A DNA stretch of 64,000 bases from CAWKDC01 sp044445605 (GCA_044445605.1 JBIOEA010000001.1:1-64000), one strand, 5' to 3'; shown: positions 32,205-41,634, counted from the stretch's first letter. Made by a program: numbers and translations. The notes: generated by a model from the letters alone, not told the origin.

Positions 32205-32473
32205 GCAGATAGTCTTTAGCGAAATTCAGATTGATACGCTGCGTAAGCAAAGAAAAATCCCCCGACACAAGAATCGTCAAGCAAGCTCGACGATTCCTAT
32301 ATCTGCCCCCTTTTTCAAAGGGGGGCGAAAGATTAAGACGGTAAACGTGTTGCAGCACTTTATCGTGCAGAGCGGTGACCCAGAATTGCACCAATTGCAC
32401 CAAGCCAAGAATAATTGCACCAATTGCACCATCAAATTATGTTTTAAAAATCAGTAGGATACGGACGTTTTGG
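32205..32473. repeat. Gene-free gap with a GC hairpin and a 19-bp direct repeat
   Basis: A hairpin GCCCCC-TTTTTCAAA-GGGGGGCG (32305-32327) resembles the C-run/G-run repeats at 32-52 and 5948. A 19-base unit, aattgcaccaattgcacca, occurs twice in direct order at 32383-32401 and 32413-32431; each is itself a doubled aattgcacc. No gene is supported: an 83-codon minus-strand frame crosses the repeats. Confidence 0.6.
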
Positions 32474-33022
32474 TCATGATTGCACCAACAGCGCACAATG
32501 CACTGAAGACGCTTTAGACTCTTTATGTTTCTTAAACCCGGGGAAATCCAGAATAGGTTGATTATCTTCGACATAAATCAACGTAGTGGGTTTCAAAAAT
32601 TGGTTATCTGATAACAGCGTTAAACAAGGCCCTAACAAATTCAATGAATAAGGTGGGTCTAAAAAAATAATATCAAATGGTTTATCCGGCTTCTTCGCCA
32701 GAAATTTTAATGAGTCGACACACAGTGCATCATAATCCGTTGTTTTAAGTAACTGTGCATTTTTAATCAGCGCATCTACGACAGAGCGTGATGTATCTAA
32801 GAACACCGCATGGCTTGCCCCACGCGACAAGGCTTCGAACCCCATCGCACCACTGCCCGCAAAGACATCTAAACAACGTGCGCCATGAATAAATTGCGCG
32901 AGCCAATTGAATAATGTTTCACGAACACGATCGGGTGTGGGGCGTAAACCTGGAATCGGAGGGAAGGCCAAGCGGCGTGATCGCCACTGGCCCCCAATAA
33001 TGCGAACGAAATTATTTGTCAT
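32474..33022 (-). CDS. rsmD: RsmD, 16S rRNA (guanine966-N2)-methyltransferase
   Basis: SAM-dependent methyltransferase acting on G966 of 16S rRNA. Seen: RIIGGQWRSRRL near the N-terminus, RPTPDRVRETLFNWL, motif I CLDVFAGSGAMGFEALSRG, and the catalytic DPPY (FLDPPYSLN). 182 residues, normal. Overlaps the upstream M16 peptidase gene by 11 bases. Neighbourhood rsmD next to ftsYEX is the common gammaproteobacterial order. Confidence 0.95.
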   Translation of the reverse strand: MTNNFVRIIGGQWRSRRLAFPPIPGLRPTPDRVRETLFNWLAQFIHGARCLDVFAGSGAMGFEALSRGASHAVFLDTSRSVVDALIKNAQLLKTTDYDALCVDSLKFLAKKPDKPFDIIFLDPPYSLNLLGPCLTLLSDNQFLKPTTLIYVEDNQPILDFPGFKKHKESKASSVHCALLVQS

Positions 33023-34388
33023 TTCCTAACACTATCTCGGTCAAATGGTTAGGATGAATGTATTTTTGGAAGGCCGTGATCACTTCTTCGCGTTTGACAG
33101 CGTTAATCTTCGCTTGAAACTGATCCGCATAGTCCCATGGCAATCCATAAAATCCAAGTGTTGCTACATGAGAAGCAATCGCCGAATTTCCGCTGAGCGA
33201 GAGTAAGAACGTACCGTTAACATTTTTCTTGGCGGCAGCGAGTTCTTCTTCTGTCGGCCCAATGCTCATGAAATTGGCAAGCGTGGCGCGAGAAATTTCA
33301 AGTGCTTTGGCAGCTTCGCTCGTACGTGTTTGCAAATACACCAAGAAGGGGCCTGGCACGCGTAATGGCATCAACTGGCTGCTGACGTTATAGGCTAAAC
33401 CTTCTTTTTCGCGGACAACAGAGAACAGACGCGATGTGAAGGGGCCACCCAAAATGGTGTTGCCCAAGGTCAAACTATAAAAATCGGGATTGCCTTTTTC
33501 TATCGCTGGTAATCCGAACATTAAGTGCGTTTGCGTGGAAGCGAATGTGATTTTATGAGTTGATTGTGCTTGTAAGACAGGTTGTGACAAGGGTGCAGCG
33601 GGTGTTCCTACCGGCAATGCGGCGAGCAAACGTTTCGCTAATTTGGAGCCCGCACGAGGAGAAATATCACCGACAATCACCACTGTCGCACGCGATTGCA
33701 CGATTTGTTGTTGATAAAAGGCTTGCAGATTATCTGCGGTAAGTGGCGTTACCGTTTGTGTCACGCCTGTGACCGGATGTGCATAAGGATGATCTCCATA
33801 GGCCTTCATGAAGAAAGTATCCGCCGTTGTTTGCCCAGGCGAATCCAATTTCGATTGAATGTCAGCGAGGACACGGGATTTTTCACGTGCGACGGTATCT
33901 GGTTTAAATGCTGTTTCGTGTAGCAGGGTTTCAAGCATTTGCGTGGATGGATCCAATGCGCTGCCATCCGACAGTGTCCGTAAATGAATCGCGAACACAT
34001 CACGTGAACTGTTTGCATCAAATTGAGCGCCTACCGATTCAAACGCATCATGAATTTTTTGTGCACTCAGTGTGGTGGTGTCTTCACCGATCAAACGTGC
34101 GGTTAAATTAGAAACACCCCATTGTGCACCATCACGTGCAGAGCCCGCATCAAACCACAGTAATATATCGACCATGGGTAATTCTGTCAAAGGAACGATC
34201 GCGATAGTCGCCCCATTGTCTAATTTTTCCGAATGAATGGGGATCATTCCTTTTTGTGCATGCAACTCAGCTTTCATGAAAGATGATAATTCCCAACCGC
34301 GCATCATAAAAAAATACGTGACGACGCAGATAATGACCACGGCCAAAATACCGTGTTGAATCCATTGTTGTGTGGACTGCTTTTTCAT
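33012..34388 (-). CDS. M16 peptidase family protein, non-catalytic (partner subunit)
   Basis: 458 residues with an N-terminal membrane anchor (about 11-30, HGILAVVIICVVTYFFMMRG) and two M16 domains. The HxxEH zinc motif is absent: the matching position reads VSNLTARLIGED. The later halves keep M16 features (TIVVIGDIS-like, LMFGLPAIEKGNPDFYSLTLGN, GGPFTSRLFSVVREKEGLAY). Such inactive subunits pair with an active M16 protein, here the overlapping upstream gene (four-base overlap). Predicted to sit in the periplasm, tethered to the inner membrane. Confidence 0.88.
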   Translation of the reverse strand: MKKQSTQQWIQHGILAVVIICVVTYFFMMRGWELSSFMKAELHAQKGMIPIHSEKLDNGATIAIVPLTELPMVDILLWFDAGSARDGAQWGVSNLTARLIGEDTTTLSAQKIHDAFESVGAQFDANSSRDVFAIHLRTLSDGSALDPSTQMLETLLHETAFKPDTVAREKSRVLADIQSKLDSPGQTTADTFFMKAYGDHPYAHPVTGVTQTVTPLTADNLQAFYQQQIVQSRATVVIVGDISPRAGSKLAKRLLAALPVGTPAAPLSQPVLQAQSTHKITFASTQTHLMFGLPAIEKGNPDFYSLTLGNTILGGPFTSRLFSVVREKEGLAYNVSSQLMPLRVPGPFLVYLQTRTSEAAKALEISRATLANFMSIGPTEEELAAAKKNVNGTFLLSLSGNSAIASHVATLGFYGLPWDYADQFQAKINAVKREEVITAFQKYIHPNHLTEIVLGNDK

Positions 34389-35725
34389 AGGGTAGGTTCC
34401 TGATGAGCGGGAGGTGTGGGGATAAGCCGTGCGACCGTTGTGTTCTCACGGGTTAAATAACGTTTTGCGACAGTTTGAACATCATTCGCATCAATCTTTT
34501 CAATCGCTTTCAAGAAAGCTTCCTTGTCTTGATAGCTCAATCCAATGCTTTCTAAACTGCCGATTTCCATGGCTTGATTTGCGATGTCATCTTGTCCGAA
34601 CACGTAATCTGCTTTGAATCGCATTTTAGCGCGTGCTAATTCTTCTTTTGTAACAGGCGTAGTCGTCAGCGCTGTTATTTCATCCCAAATGGCTTTTTCA
34701 AGGGCATCCAGTGTCACGCCTTTTTGTGGCACGGCGTCGATTTCAAAACCGCTAGACAGTCTGGTGAACGGTGAGTAGCTTGTACTGATCGTCGATGCAA
34801 GATTTTGATTACGTACAAGACTGGTTTCGAAACGAGCACTGAGCCCCCCGTCCAGAATTTGTGTGAGCAGCGCCATGACGATTGCATCATCTTGTTCTGT
34901 TGCACTGGTGTAACTGGGCACGGTCATTGACATGAACAGTTCAGGCAGAGTGATATTGACGCCAATGTCCATGCGGCGTTCACCTAAAGAGGGTAATTCA
35001 GGTGTGCTGAACGTAGGTGTAATGGTTTTGTGTGGGATCGCGCCAAAATATTTTTCTGCCATGGAACGTATCGCTTTTGGATCAACGTCACCGACGACGA
35101 TCAGCGTTGCGTTGTTTGGATAGTACCAACGGTTATACCAGTCAAACGCGCTATCATAGCTGAGTTGACGGATATCTGGGCCCCAGCCAATGACGGGGTT
35201 GCGGTAAGGGCTGGTCAAGAAGGCCACGCCTTGGAAACGCTCGTAGGCGAGTTGTTGAGGATTGTCATCGACGCGCATACGGCGTTCTTCAATGACGACC
35301 TGGAGTTCTCTATCGAAGGAGGCGCGGCTAAAATCGATATTGCGCATGCGGTCCGCTTCCAATTGGAAGGCGATTTCGAGCTGATTAGCTGGCAATGATT
35401 CGTAGTAACCTGTAAAATCGTAACTCGTGAAGGCGTTGAGTTCGCCACCTGCGCCGAGGATCAGGCTATCAAACTTTCCTTCTGGGAAAGCTTTGGTCCC
35501 TTGGAACATCATATGTTCGAGCAAGTGGGATAGGCCCGTGTTACCATTGTGCTCGTAGCTCGAGCCAATTTTATACCAGAGTTGGACGGTGGCCACGGGT
35601 GAGCGATGGTCTTCGCGGACCAACACTTTGAGTCCGTTTGCCAAGGTGAATTCCTCGGTAGGGATCGTGTTGGCGAATAAGGGGCTGGATAATAGCAGCA
35701 TGAAAGTAGTAAGGGCACGACGCAT
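34385..35725 (-). CDS. M16 family zinc metallopeptidase (pitrilysin type)
   Basis: 446 residues with signal peptide MRRALTTFMLLLSSPLFA. The inverted zinc motif HLLEHMMFQGT (H67, E70, H71) and the downstream Glu (VIEERRM) are present, so this subunit is catalytic. It has the typical second-half domain (PELFMSMTVPSY...). Forms a gene pair with the inactive M16 protein. Divergent from ftsY across about 90 bases. Substrate not known; a periplasmic peptide-degrading role is inferred. Confidence 0.9.
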   Translation of the reverse strand: MRRALTTFMLLLSSPLFANTIPTEEFTLANGLKVLVREDHRSPVATVQLWYKIGSSYEHNGNTGLSHLLEHMMFQGTKAFPEGKFDSLILGAGGELNAFTSYDFTGYYESLPANQLEIAFQLEADRMRNIDFSRASFDRELQVVIEERRMRVDDNPQQLAYERFQGVAFLTSPYRNPVIGWGPDIRQLSYDSAFDWYNRWYYPNNATLIVVGDVDPKAIRSMAEKYFGAIPHKTITPTFSTPELPSLGERRMDIGVNITLPELFMSMTVPSYTSATEQDDAIVMALLTQILDGGLSARFETSLVRNQNLASTISTSYSPFTRLSSGFEIDAVPQKGVTLDALEKAIWDEITALTTTPVTKEELARAKMRFKADYVFGQDDIANQAMEIGSLESIGLSYQDKEAFLKAIEKIDANDVQTVAKRYLTRENTTVARLIPTPPAHQEPTL

Positions 35726-35817
35726 GGTGATCTCCTGTCATCTCTGCAAGGATAGTGAAACTTTCGGTATAAGTAAACAACATTGTAGGGGCGTGACTCT
35801 TATATAAGGTGGTAAAA

Positions 35818-36783
35818 ATGATTTTTGGATTCAACAAAGAAAAGCCAAGTTTATTCCAGCGACTGAAAGAAGGGCTGACGAAGACGCGCGAGAAGCTGAC
35901 GTCGGGCCTGGCTAATTTATTATTAGGTCGCAAGCAGATTGACGCGGCGTTGCTGGAAGAGATTGAAACGCAGTTGATCATGGCGGACTTAGGCGTTGAA
36001 GTGACCCAGGCGGTGATTCAGAATTTAACGGATCGATTAGCGCGGCACGCATTGAATGATGGTGAGGCGGTATTCACGGCATTGCGCGAACAGTTAACAG
36101 GGATGCTGGTGACGCCCGAGGCATCTTGGCCAGACTTTGCACAGAAGCCCCATCTGATTTTGATGGTTGGGATCAATGGTGCCGGTAAGACAACGACGAT
36201 TGGGAAGCTCACGAAGTGGCTGCAAGCGCAAGGTAAGACGGTGTTATTAGCGGCGGGTGACACGTTCCGAGCGGCTGCGGTGGAGCAATTACAGGTGTGG
36301 GGCGAGCGTAATGATGTTCCCGTGATTGCGCAGCAATCGGGTGCTGACAGTGCTGCGGTGATTTTTGATGCACTCCAAGCGGCGAAGGCGCGCGGGATTG
36401 ATGTAGTGATTGCGGACACAGCAGGGCGGTTACACACGCAATCGCACTTAATGGAAGAGTTAAAGAAGATCGTTCGCGTGGTCAAAAAAGTGGACCCAGC
36501 GGCACCTCATGATGTCTTGCTCGTATTAGATGCGGGTATTGGGCAAAATGCATTGTCACAGGCTAAACTTTTTAAGGAAGCGGTGGGTGTTAATGGGCTG
36601 GTGCTGACAAAATTGGATGGCACGGCCAAAGGCGGGATTGTATTCGCCCTGTCGCAGGCACATGGATTGCCTATCCGATTCATTGGGGTAGGGGAAAAGG
36701 CATCGGACCTGGAACCCTTTGATGGGCCTTTATTTGTGGATGCCTTATTTTCATCAGAATTTTCATCAGAGGGAAAAGCATGA
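35818..36783 (+). CDS. ftsY: FtsY, signal recognition particle receptor GTPase
   Basis: Docks SRP-ribosome complexes at the membrane for co-translational insertion. Seen: N-domain helices (LTKTREKLTSGLANLL), P-loop GINGAGKTTTIGKL, DTFRAAAVEQL, DTAGRLHTQ, LDAGIGQNAL and TKLDGTAKGG, GVGEKASDLEPF. 321 residues from ATG 35818 (AAGGTGG upstream); a GTG at 35809 is also in frame. The acidic A-domain of E. coli FtsY is almost absent, as in many bacteria. First gene of ftsY-ftsE-ftsX-rpoH. Confidence 0.95.
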   Translation: MIFGFNKEKPSLFQRLKEGLTKTREKLTSGLANLLLGRKQIDAALLEEIETQLIMADLGVEVTQAVIQNLTDRLARHALNDGEAVFTALREQLTGMLVTPEASWPDFAQKPHLILMVGINGAGKTTTIGKLTKWLQAQGKTVLLAAGDTFRAAAVEQLQVWGERNDVPVIAQQSGADSAAVIFDALQAAKARGIDVVIADTAGRLHTQSHLMEELKKIVRVVKKVDPAAPHDVLLVLDAGIGQNALSQAKLFKEAVGVNGLVLTKLDGTAKGGIVFALSQAHGLPIRFIGVGEKASDLEPFDGPLFVDALFSSEFSSEGKA

Positions 36784-37451
36784 TCATTTGCGAACAAGTA
36801 TCTAAAAAATACGGCAAAGGCATGAGCGCGATACAGAATGTAACGTTTGAAATGGAACGTGGCGAAATGGCGTTTTTGACGGGTCATTCTGGCGCGGGCA
36901 AAAGTACGCTTTTAAAATTATTGACAGCGATTGAGCGGCCGACATCGGGCAAGATCATTGTGGGCTCGACCAAGTTATCGGGCATTGCTGAAAGGGATAT
37001 TGCCGCATTCCGTCAATCGATTGGTGTGGTATTTCAAAATCATTTATTATTGCCAGACAAAAACGTGTTTGACAATGTGGCGTTGCCGTTAAAAGTCTGT
37101 GGATTTGGGCGCAAAGAAATTGTCAAACGCGTGCATGCGGCATTGGATACGGTAAAGTTATTGGATCGTGCATTTGAAATGCCAGCGGTATTATCGGGTG
37201 GCGAACAACAGCGCGTAGGGATTGCGCGTGCGGTGGTCAACCGTCCGACTGTTTTATTTGCAGATGAGCCCACGGGGAATTTGGATTTCGCATTGGGTTT
37301 GGAGATCATGCGCTTGTTCGAGCGCTTTCACGATGTAGGCGTGACGGTACTGGTTGCTACGCATAACAGTGCATTGATTGAATGTCATCCACATCGAATT
37401 TTACGATTAGCATCAGGACAACTAGTGAATGCCAGGGAGTATGCAGAATGA
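36780..37451 (+). CDS. ftsE: FtsE, cell-division ABC ATPase
   Basis: ATPase of the FtsEX complex that activates peptidoglycan hydrolases at the septum. Motifs: Walker A TGHSGAGKSTLLKLL, Q-loop VVFQNHLLL, signature LSGGEQQRVGIARAV, Walker B VLFADEPTGNLD, switch His ATHN. 223 residues; start overlaps ftsY stop by four bases, and its own stop overlaps ftsX start. Confidence 0.95.
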   Translation: MIICEQVSKKYGKGMSAIQNVTFEMERGEMAFLTGHSGAGKSTLLKLLTAIERPTSGKIIVGSTKLSGIAERDIAAFRQSIGVVFQNHLLLPDKNVFDNVALPLKVCGFGRKEIVKRVHAALDTVKLLDRAFEMPAVLSGGEQQRVGIARAVVNRPTVLFADEPTGNLDFALGLEIMRLFERFHDVGVTVLVATHNSALIECHPHRILRLASGQLVNAREYAE

Positions 37452-38425
37452 AGCCACAGGTAAAAGCGAAAGTGAATAAAACAAACACGCGCTATGTGCC
37501 CACGATGCAAAGTCGTTTATCGCGCTGGGCGCAACTGCATGGTGAAAATGCGACGGCGACGTTGAAGGAGTTATGTTTAAATCCTTTTGCATCATTATTA
37601 ACGATGAGCATTTTTGCAGTGATCATGAGTTTGCCGGTCGGGCTATATTGGGCAACGTTGAATTTATCGCATTGGATAAACCCATGGGCAGAGGGCGGTG
37701 AAATTACGGTATTCATGCACAAGGGTGTATCGATGATGCAGGTGCAGGAGGTGTCGAATCGTTTTCAGCAAGATGTGGATGTTGCTAAAGTAAGCATCAT
37801 TACGCCGGAAGAAGCGTTGAAAGAATTCAATGCTTTTTCGGGGATGCAAGACGTGGTGACGGCGCTGGGTGAAAATCCATTACCATCTGTTTTATTGATC
37901 ACGCCAAAATCATTTGAGCCAGCGGTGATCGAGCGATTAGAAGGCGTGATGAAAGCGGATCCGCGCATTGAGCAATTTCAATTTGATACAGCATGGGTAG
38001 TACGTTTGCAAGCGATCCTATCATTGGCCGAGAAAGCAACGTGGGTAATCGCCGTATTGCTGGGTGCGGGATTATTATTGGTCACGGGTCACAGCGTGAG
38101 AACGGCTGTATTGGCACGCGCGTCAGAAATCACGATTGCGAAATGGGTAGGTGCACCGGATGCATTTGTGCGTCGTCCTTTTTTATATGCGGGTTTCTGG
38201 TTGGGCACGATAGGCAGCGTGATGGGATTGATATTGGTCAGCATCAGTTTTGCGATGGTCGCCCCCGCGTTGAATCGCGTGTTAGAGAGTTATGGTAGCC
38301 AATGGGAGCCGCAGTGGTTATCTTGGGGCTTACAATTGGAAATCATTGCATTGTGCGCATTATTGGGTATTGCAGGCGCATGGATTGCATCGACGCAGTA
38401 TTTATATAGTGTGCGGCCTCGTTAA
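37448..38425 (+). CDS. ftsX: FtsX, cell-division ABC permease
   Basis: Membrane partner of FtsE, relaying ATP hydrolysis to periplasmic amidase activators. About 325 residues from ATG 37448 (overlap of four bases with ftsE). Four membrane helices: about 52-72, 195-215, 245-270 and 295-318, with a periplasmic loop between the first two (ITVFMHKGVSMMQVQEV, LPSVLLITPKS). The start at 37382 in another frame over ftsE is a shadow. Confidence 0.93.
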   Translation: MKPQVKAKVNKTNTRYVPTMQSRLSRWAQLHGENATATLKELCLNPFASLLTMSIFAVIMSLPVGLYWATLNLSHWINPWAEGGEITVFMHKGVSMMQVQEVSNRFQQDVDVAKVSIITPEEALKEFNAFSGMQDVVTALGENPLPSVLLITPKSFEPAVIERLEGVMKADPRIEQFQFDTAWVVRLQAILSLAEKATWVIAVLLGAGLLLVTGHSVRTAVLARASEITIAKWVGAPDAFVRRPFLYAGFWLGTIGSVMGLILVSISFAMVAPALNRVLESYGSQWEPQWLSWGLQLEIIALCALLGIAGAWIASTQYLYSVRPR

Positions 38426-38503
38426 TTTGTCGGGAGGGTTGTAGGCTGGATAAATTCTCGAGACGGTGTTACACTAAACAAGTTGTAGTGGAGGTGCTAT
38501 ATA

Positions 38504-39361
38504 ATGTCAAACAAAATCAATTACTTACAGCCTATCCAAACGACCCTCCCGGGTTCAAGTCTCGAAGCTTATTTGGCTTACGCCAACAGCATTCCAATGT
38601 TAACGCAAGAGGAAGAAATTGCGCTTGCTGAGAAATTCCAAAAAGAACAAGATGTTGACGCGGCACGTAGGCTAGTTTTATCACACTTACGTTTTGTGGG
38701 ACGTGTGGCGAAGGGTTACATGGGTTACGGTTTGCCCGTAGCGGACCTCATTCAAGAAGGGACGATTGGCCTGATGAAGGCGGTAAAGCGTTTCGACCCA
38801 ACGCAGGGTGTTCGGTTAGCGGCCTTTGCGGTGCACTGGATTAAGTCTGAGATTCATGAATTTGTGATTCGCAATTGGCGGATTGTCCGCGTAGCGACGA
38901 CGAAGGCTCAGCGTAAATTATTTTTCAATTTACGTGGTATGAAGAAGCGCCTAGGCTGGATGAACGAGGCTGATATTGCAGGTGTGGCACAAGATTTAGG
39001 CGTGAGCGCACAAGACGTGCGTGAAATGGAAGCGCGTTTGAGCGGGCATGATATGGGCCTGGAGTGGGAATGTGATAATGAGATGTTGCCATTGCCGGTG
39101 CCGGAATTAGAAGATGCGGATGCGGACCCTGCTCATTTATTGGAAATGGGTTCATCAACACAAGATGCGCATGAAGCATTGAAGGTCGCGATGCAGTCAT
39201 TGAATGAGCGGGAACAAACGATTGTACGTGAACGTTGGCTGAGCGAAAAAAAGGTGACGTTGAAAGCGTTGGCTGAGCGTTTTGGCATATCGCTCGAGCG
39301 CGTGCGCCAATTGGAAGAAGCAGCATTTTTTAAGATGAAAGCATTATTACAGGGCGCGTAA
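38504..39361 (+). CDS. rpoH: RpoH, heat-shock sigma factor (sigma-32)
   Basis: 285 residues. Region 1.2/2.1 (YLAYANSIPMLTQEEEIALA), region 2.2-2.4 (GLPVADLIQEGTIGLMKAVKRFDP, AFAVHWIKSEIHEFVIRNWRIV), the RpoH box AQRKLFFNLRGMKKRLG, and region 4 (LNEREQTIVRERWL, LAERFGISLERVRQLEEAA). Own ribosome-binding site GGAGG; 78 bases from ftsX. In E. coli rpoH follows ftsX as here. Confidence 0.96.
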   Translation: MSNKINYLQPIQTTLPGSSLEAYLAYANSIPMLTQEEEIALAEKFQKEQDVDAARRLVLSHLRFVGRVAKGYMGYGLPVADLIQEGTIGLMKAVKRFDPTQGVRLAAFAVHWIKSEIHEFVIRNWRIVRVATTKAQRKLFFNLRGMKKRLGWMNEADIAGVAQDLGVSAQDVREMEARLSGHDMGLEWECDNEMLPLPVPELEDADADPAHLLEMGSSTQDAHEALKVAMQSLNEREQTIVRERWLSEKKVTLKALAERFGISLERVRQLEEAAFFKMKALLQGA

Positions 39362-39366
39362 TGCCT

Positions 39367-39453
39367 GTAGGGGCGAAATATTTTTCGCCCTTCTATGTCT
39401 TGTATTCCGAGGCGGGGGATTATTTTGTAGGGGCGAAACATCTTTCGCCCTTC
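39367..39453. repeat. Two dispersed hairpin repeats flanking a third repeat fragment
   Basis: GTAGGGGCGAAATA...TTTCGCCC at 39367-39393 and GTAGGGGCGAAACATC...TTTCGCCC at 39427-39453, with ttccgaggcgggggat (39404-39420) in between, which is the reverse of the repeat unit at position 9. All three families meet in this 107-base gap between rpoH and the kinase gene. Confidence 0.85.
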
Positions 39454-39473
39454 TTTTAAAAAAGGGGATGATG

Positions 39474-40109
39474 ATGTCGAGCCAATGTGTGATTATAGGG
39501 GTAGCCGGGGCATCCGGGTCTGGGAAGAGTTTACTGGCATCGACGATTGTCAGCGAGTTGGGGTCAAGCCAAGTCGCGGTGATTTCGGAAGACGCCTATT
39601 ACAAAGATTTAGGTGATATGCCGCCGCACCAACGTGAAGAGCGCAATTATGATCATCCTGAATCGATGGATCATGCATTGATGGCTGAACATCTTTTTGC
39701 ATTGAAAGCGGGTCAAAGTGTTGAAGTACCTACTTACGATTACACGACACACTCACGCACATCGCACACACGCACTGTGGGCAATCACACGATTATTGTA
39801 TTGGAAGGCATTTTATTATTCACGGATGAAAAATTGCGTGATTTAATGGACATCCGTATTTTCGTGGATACACCGATGGATATCTGTTTAATTCGTCGTT
39901 TAACACGCGACCTAGTAGAGCGTGGTCGTACGGTCGAAGGTGTGTTGACGCAATATCAAAACACGGTACGTCCGATGTATCTACAATTCATTGAACCTTC
40001 TAAACGTTATGCAGACATCATTGTTCCCCGCGGCGGCAAAAACCGCATTGCGATTGATATCATTAAAGCAAAGATGAATCAGTTGTTGATGCCGACAGTG
40101 GCGGAGTAA
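39474..40109 (+). CDS. udk: Uridine kinase (Udk)
   Basis: Phosphorylates uridine/cytidine in pyrimidine salvage. Seen: P-loop GVAGASGSGKSLLAS, SEDAYYKDLGDMP with the substrate Asp and Tyr, YDHPESMDHALM, VPTYDYTTHSR, IIVLEGILLF, and RRLTRDLVERGRTVEGVL, QYQNTVRPMYLQFIEPSK. Three ATGs in a row (39468, 39471, 39474); the third is best spaced from AAAGGGG. About 211 residues. Confidence 0.93.
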   Translation: MSSQCVIIGVAGASGSGKSLLASTIVSELGSSQVAVISEDAYYKDLGDMPPHQREERNYDHPESMDHALMAEHLFALKAGQSVEVPTYDYTTHSRTSHTRTVGNHTIIVLEGILLFTDEKLRDLMDIRIFVDTPMDICLIRRLTRDLVERGRTVEGVLTQYQNTVRPMYLQFIEPSKRYADIIVPRGGKNRIAIDIIKAKMNQLLMPTVAE

Positions 40110-40114
40110 TATCC

Positions 40115-40179
40115 CGTCATTGCGAGGAGCAATGTCCCCGTGGCAGTCTAACTTGTAGGGGCGAAATATCTTTCGCCCT
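40115..40179. repeat. Dispersed hairpin repeat beside a CGTCATTGCGAGGAGC-type repeat
   Basis: cgtcattgcgaggagcaatg (40115 on) with cgtggcagtct following to 40149 is the intergenic repeat type widely seen in Coxiella, Rickettsia and Legionella-like genomes. Immediately after comes GTAGGGGCGAAATATC...TTTCGCCC (40155-40179). Both lie in the 71-base convergent gap between udk and the ATPase gene. Confidence 0.7.
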
Positions 40180-40180
40180 C

Positions 40181-41569
40181 TTATCGATGCTGAATAACTT
40201 CCGCCTCTTGAATCAACCGATGTAATTGTCCCGTCAAATAGAAAGGCAACGTTAACAAGCGATAGGCAACAGATGTTCCATCATACAGTTTTACATCAAC
40301 GGGTGTTTGACTCGGGAGGTCAGAGCAAATACGGACAGCCAGATCTAATTTTCGTAATGACATAAAGAGATGCAATGATTTTAAGCTGCCAGTGCTTCCG
40401 GCTTTGACTTCAATCGGAACAACAGTTTGTTGGTGTTGTATCAAATAATCAATTTCGGCATTGGATCCTTTTTCTTCACGCAACCAGTAATAGAGGCGTG
40501 GCTCTACGTAATAAGACTTTAACGTTCTGAGTGTTTGCCCAACAAATTGTTCACTGATACCGCCACGATTCACGGTTTCGAGATTATGTTCTGGGTTAAA
40601 TGTGTTGAAATTAAGATCCAATGTAGAACCTGCAAGGCCAATATCGAGGAAAAGCATTTTAAATTTTTTCTCTTTGATTTGTGCACCCAACGGTATTCCA
40701 TTGCCATCGGTATGGTAGACACGATGGATAAGCCTTGCCTTTGCTAATAAATCTAAAGCAAGTTTTGTCTGTGCCGAGCTGATATCAGGGTTAATATGTG
40801 AATAAATACATTTCTCTCCAAGGGTTTTTGGTACGGCAGTTAATACTTCTTGTAATCGAAGGACAGGAATTCTGCCTGCATATTTTGAAAAATCATCATA
40901 ATAGGTGGCCAATAACTCATCATGCACTTGATGTGTTTGTGCGAGGGAATTGGATGTTATCCAGGAAGCGACGGCTGCGGGCATGCCACCGATCAATGAA
41001 TATTGTTTGACTAATTTCAAATACTTCTCATGTAATGGATCGGGTAAAAAATCGCCCCAATGATATTGCATCAACCATTCGAGACATTGGGTTTCACCTA
41101 TCGCACCTAAATATTCTTCAAATGATAATGGTTCTAAGTGTAAATAATTAATGCGACCCACGGGCATACTGAATGTGTGATCTTCCAATACAAACTCGAG
41201 GAGAGAGCCTGCCGAAATAACCGGTAGTTCGGGCATTTCTTCTGCAAACCAACGTAGTTTCGCAAGCAATTCTGGATATATTTGGATTTCATCTAAAAAC
41301 ATGAGGCTATTGGATAGATCAAATGTCTGATTTAAAATAGATTCAAGGCTGGATAAAATGATTTTGGGATCATTAATCTGAAACGCCATTCTTAATTCAG
41401 GTCTGCGCTCAAAATTAATCTCAATGAGATGGAGCTTTTTAGAAGCAGCAAAATGTCTGACGAGGGCTGTTTTCCCAACCTGCCGTGCCCCTCGAATCAC
41501 CAATGGTTTCCGGATAGACGATGTCAGCCATTGGTCGAGATTTGCAAGGGCATTTCTGTTAATGAACAT
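40181..41569 (-). CDS. AAA+ ATPase with C-terminal DUF4143 domain
   Basis: 462 residues. N-terminal AAA_14 ATPase with Walker A IRGARQVGKTALVRHF, Walker B SLMFLDEIQIYP and sensor SAGSLLEFVLEDH; then the DUF4143 region with GGISEQFVGQTL, LYYWLREEKGSNAEIDYLI and VPIEVKAGSTGSLKSL, a PD-(D/E)XK-like signature (E-x-D and E-V-K). Role unknown; the family is very common in bacteria and sporadic, often laterally transferred. A cluster of palindromes lies upstream. Confidence 0.88.
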   Translation of the reverse strand: MFINRNALANLDQWLTSSIRKPLVIRGARQVGKTALVRHFAASKKLHLIEINFERRPELRMAFQINDPKIILSSLESILNQTFDLSNSLMFLDEIQIYPELLAKLRWFAEEMPELPVISAGSLLEFVLEDHTFSMPVGRINYLHLEPLSFEEYLGAIGETQCLEWLMQYHWGDFLPDPLHEKYLKLVKQYSLIGGMPAAVASWITSNSLAQTHQVHDELLATYYDDFSKYAGRIPVLRLQEVLTAVPKTLGEKCIYSHINPDISSAQTKLALDLLAKARLIHRVYHTDGNGIPLGAQIKEKKFKMLFLDIGLAGSTLDLNFNTFNPEHNLETVNRGGISEQFVGQTLRTLKSYYVEPRLYYWLREEKGSNAEIDYLIQHQQTVVPIEVKAGSTGSLKSLHLFMSLRKLDLAVRICSDLPSQTPVDVKLYDGTSVAYRLLTLPFYLTGQLHRLIQEAEVIQHR

Positions 41570-41634
41570 GAGGTGGATACTCCAATTACTTAAGAAGCAT
41601 TCAAATAATAGGGTATTTTGAAGGGAAAGTCAAC

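Noticed and set aside
32152..32403. 83-codon minus-strand frame crossing GC hairpin repeats
   Set aside because: It reads through the intergenic repeats (PPFEKGGR-type translation of a hairpin) and lacks a ribosome-binding site or any protein-like motif.
39133..39441. Minus-strand frame antisense to rpoH
   Set aside because: Shadow of rpoH; the sense frame has all sigma-32 regions.
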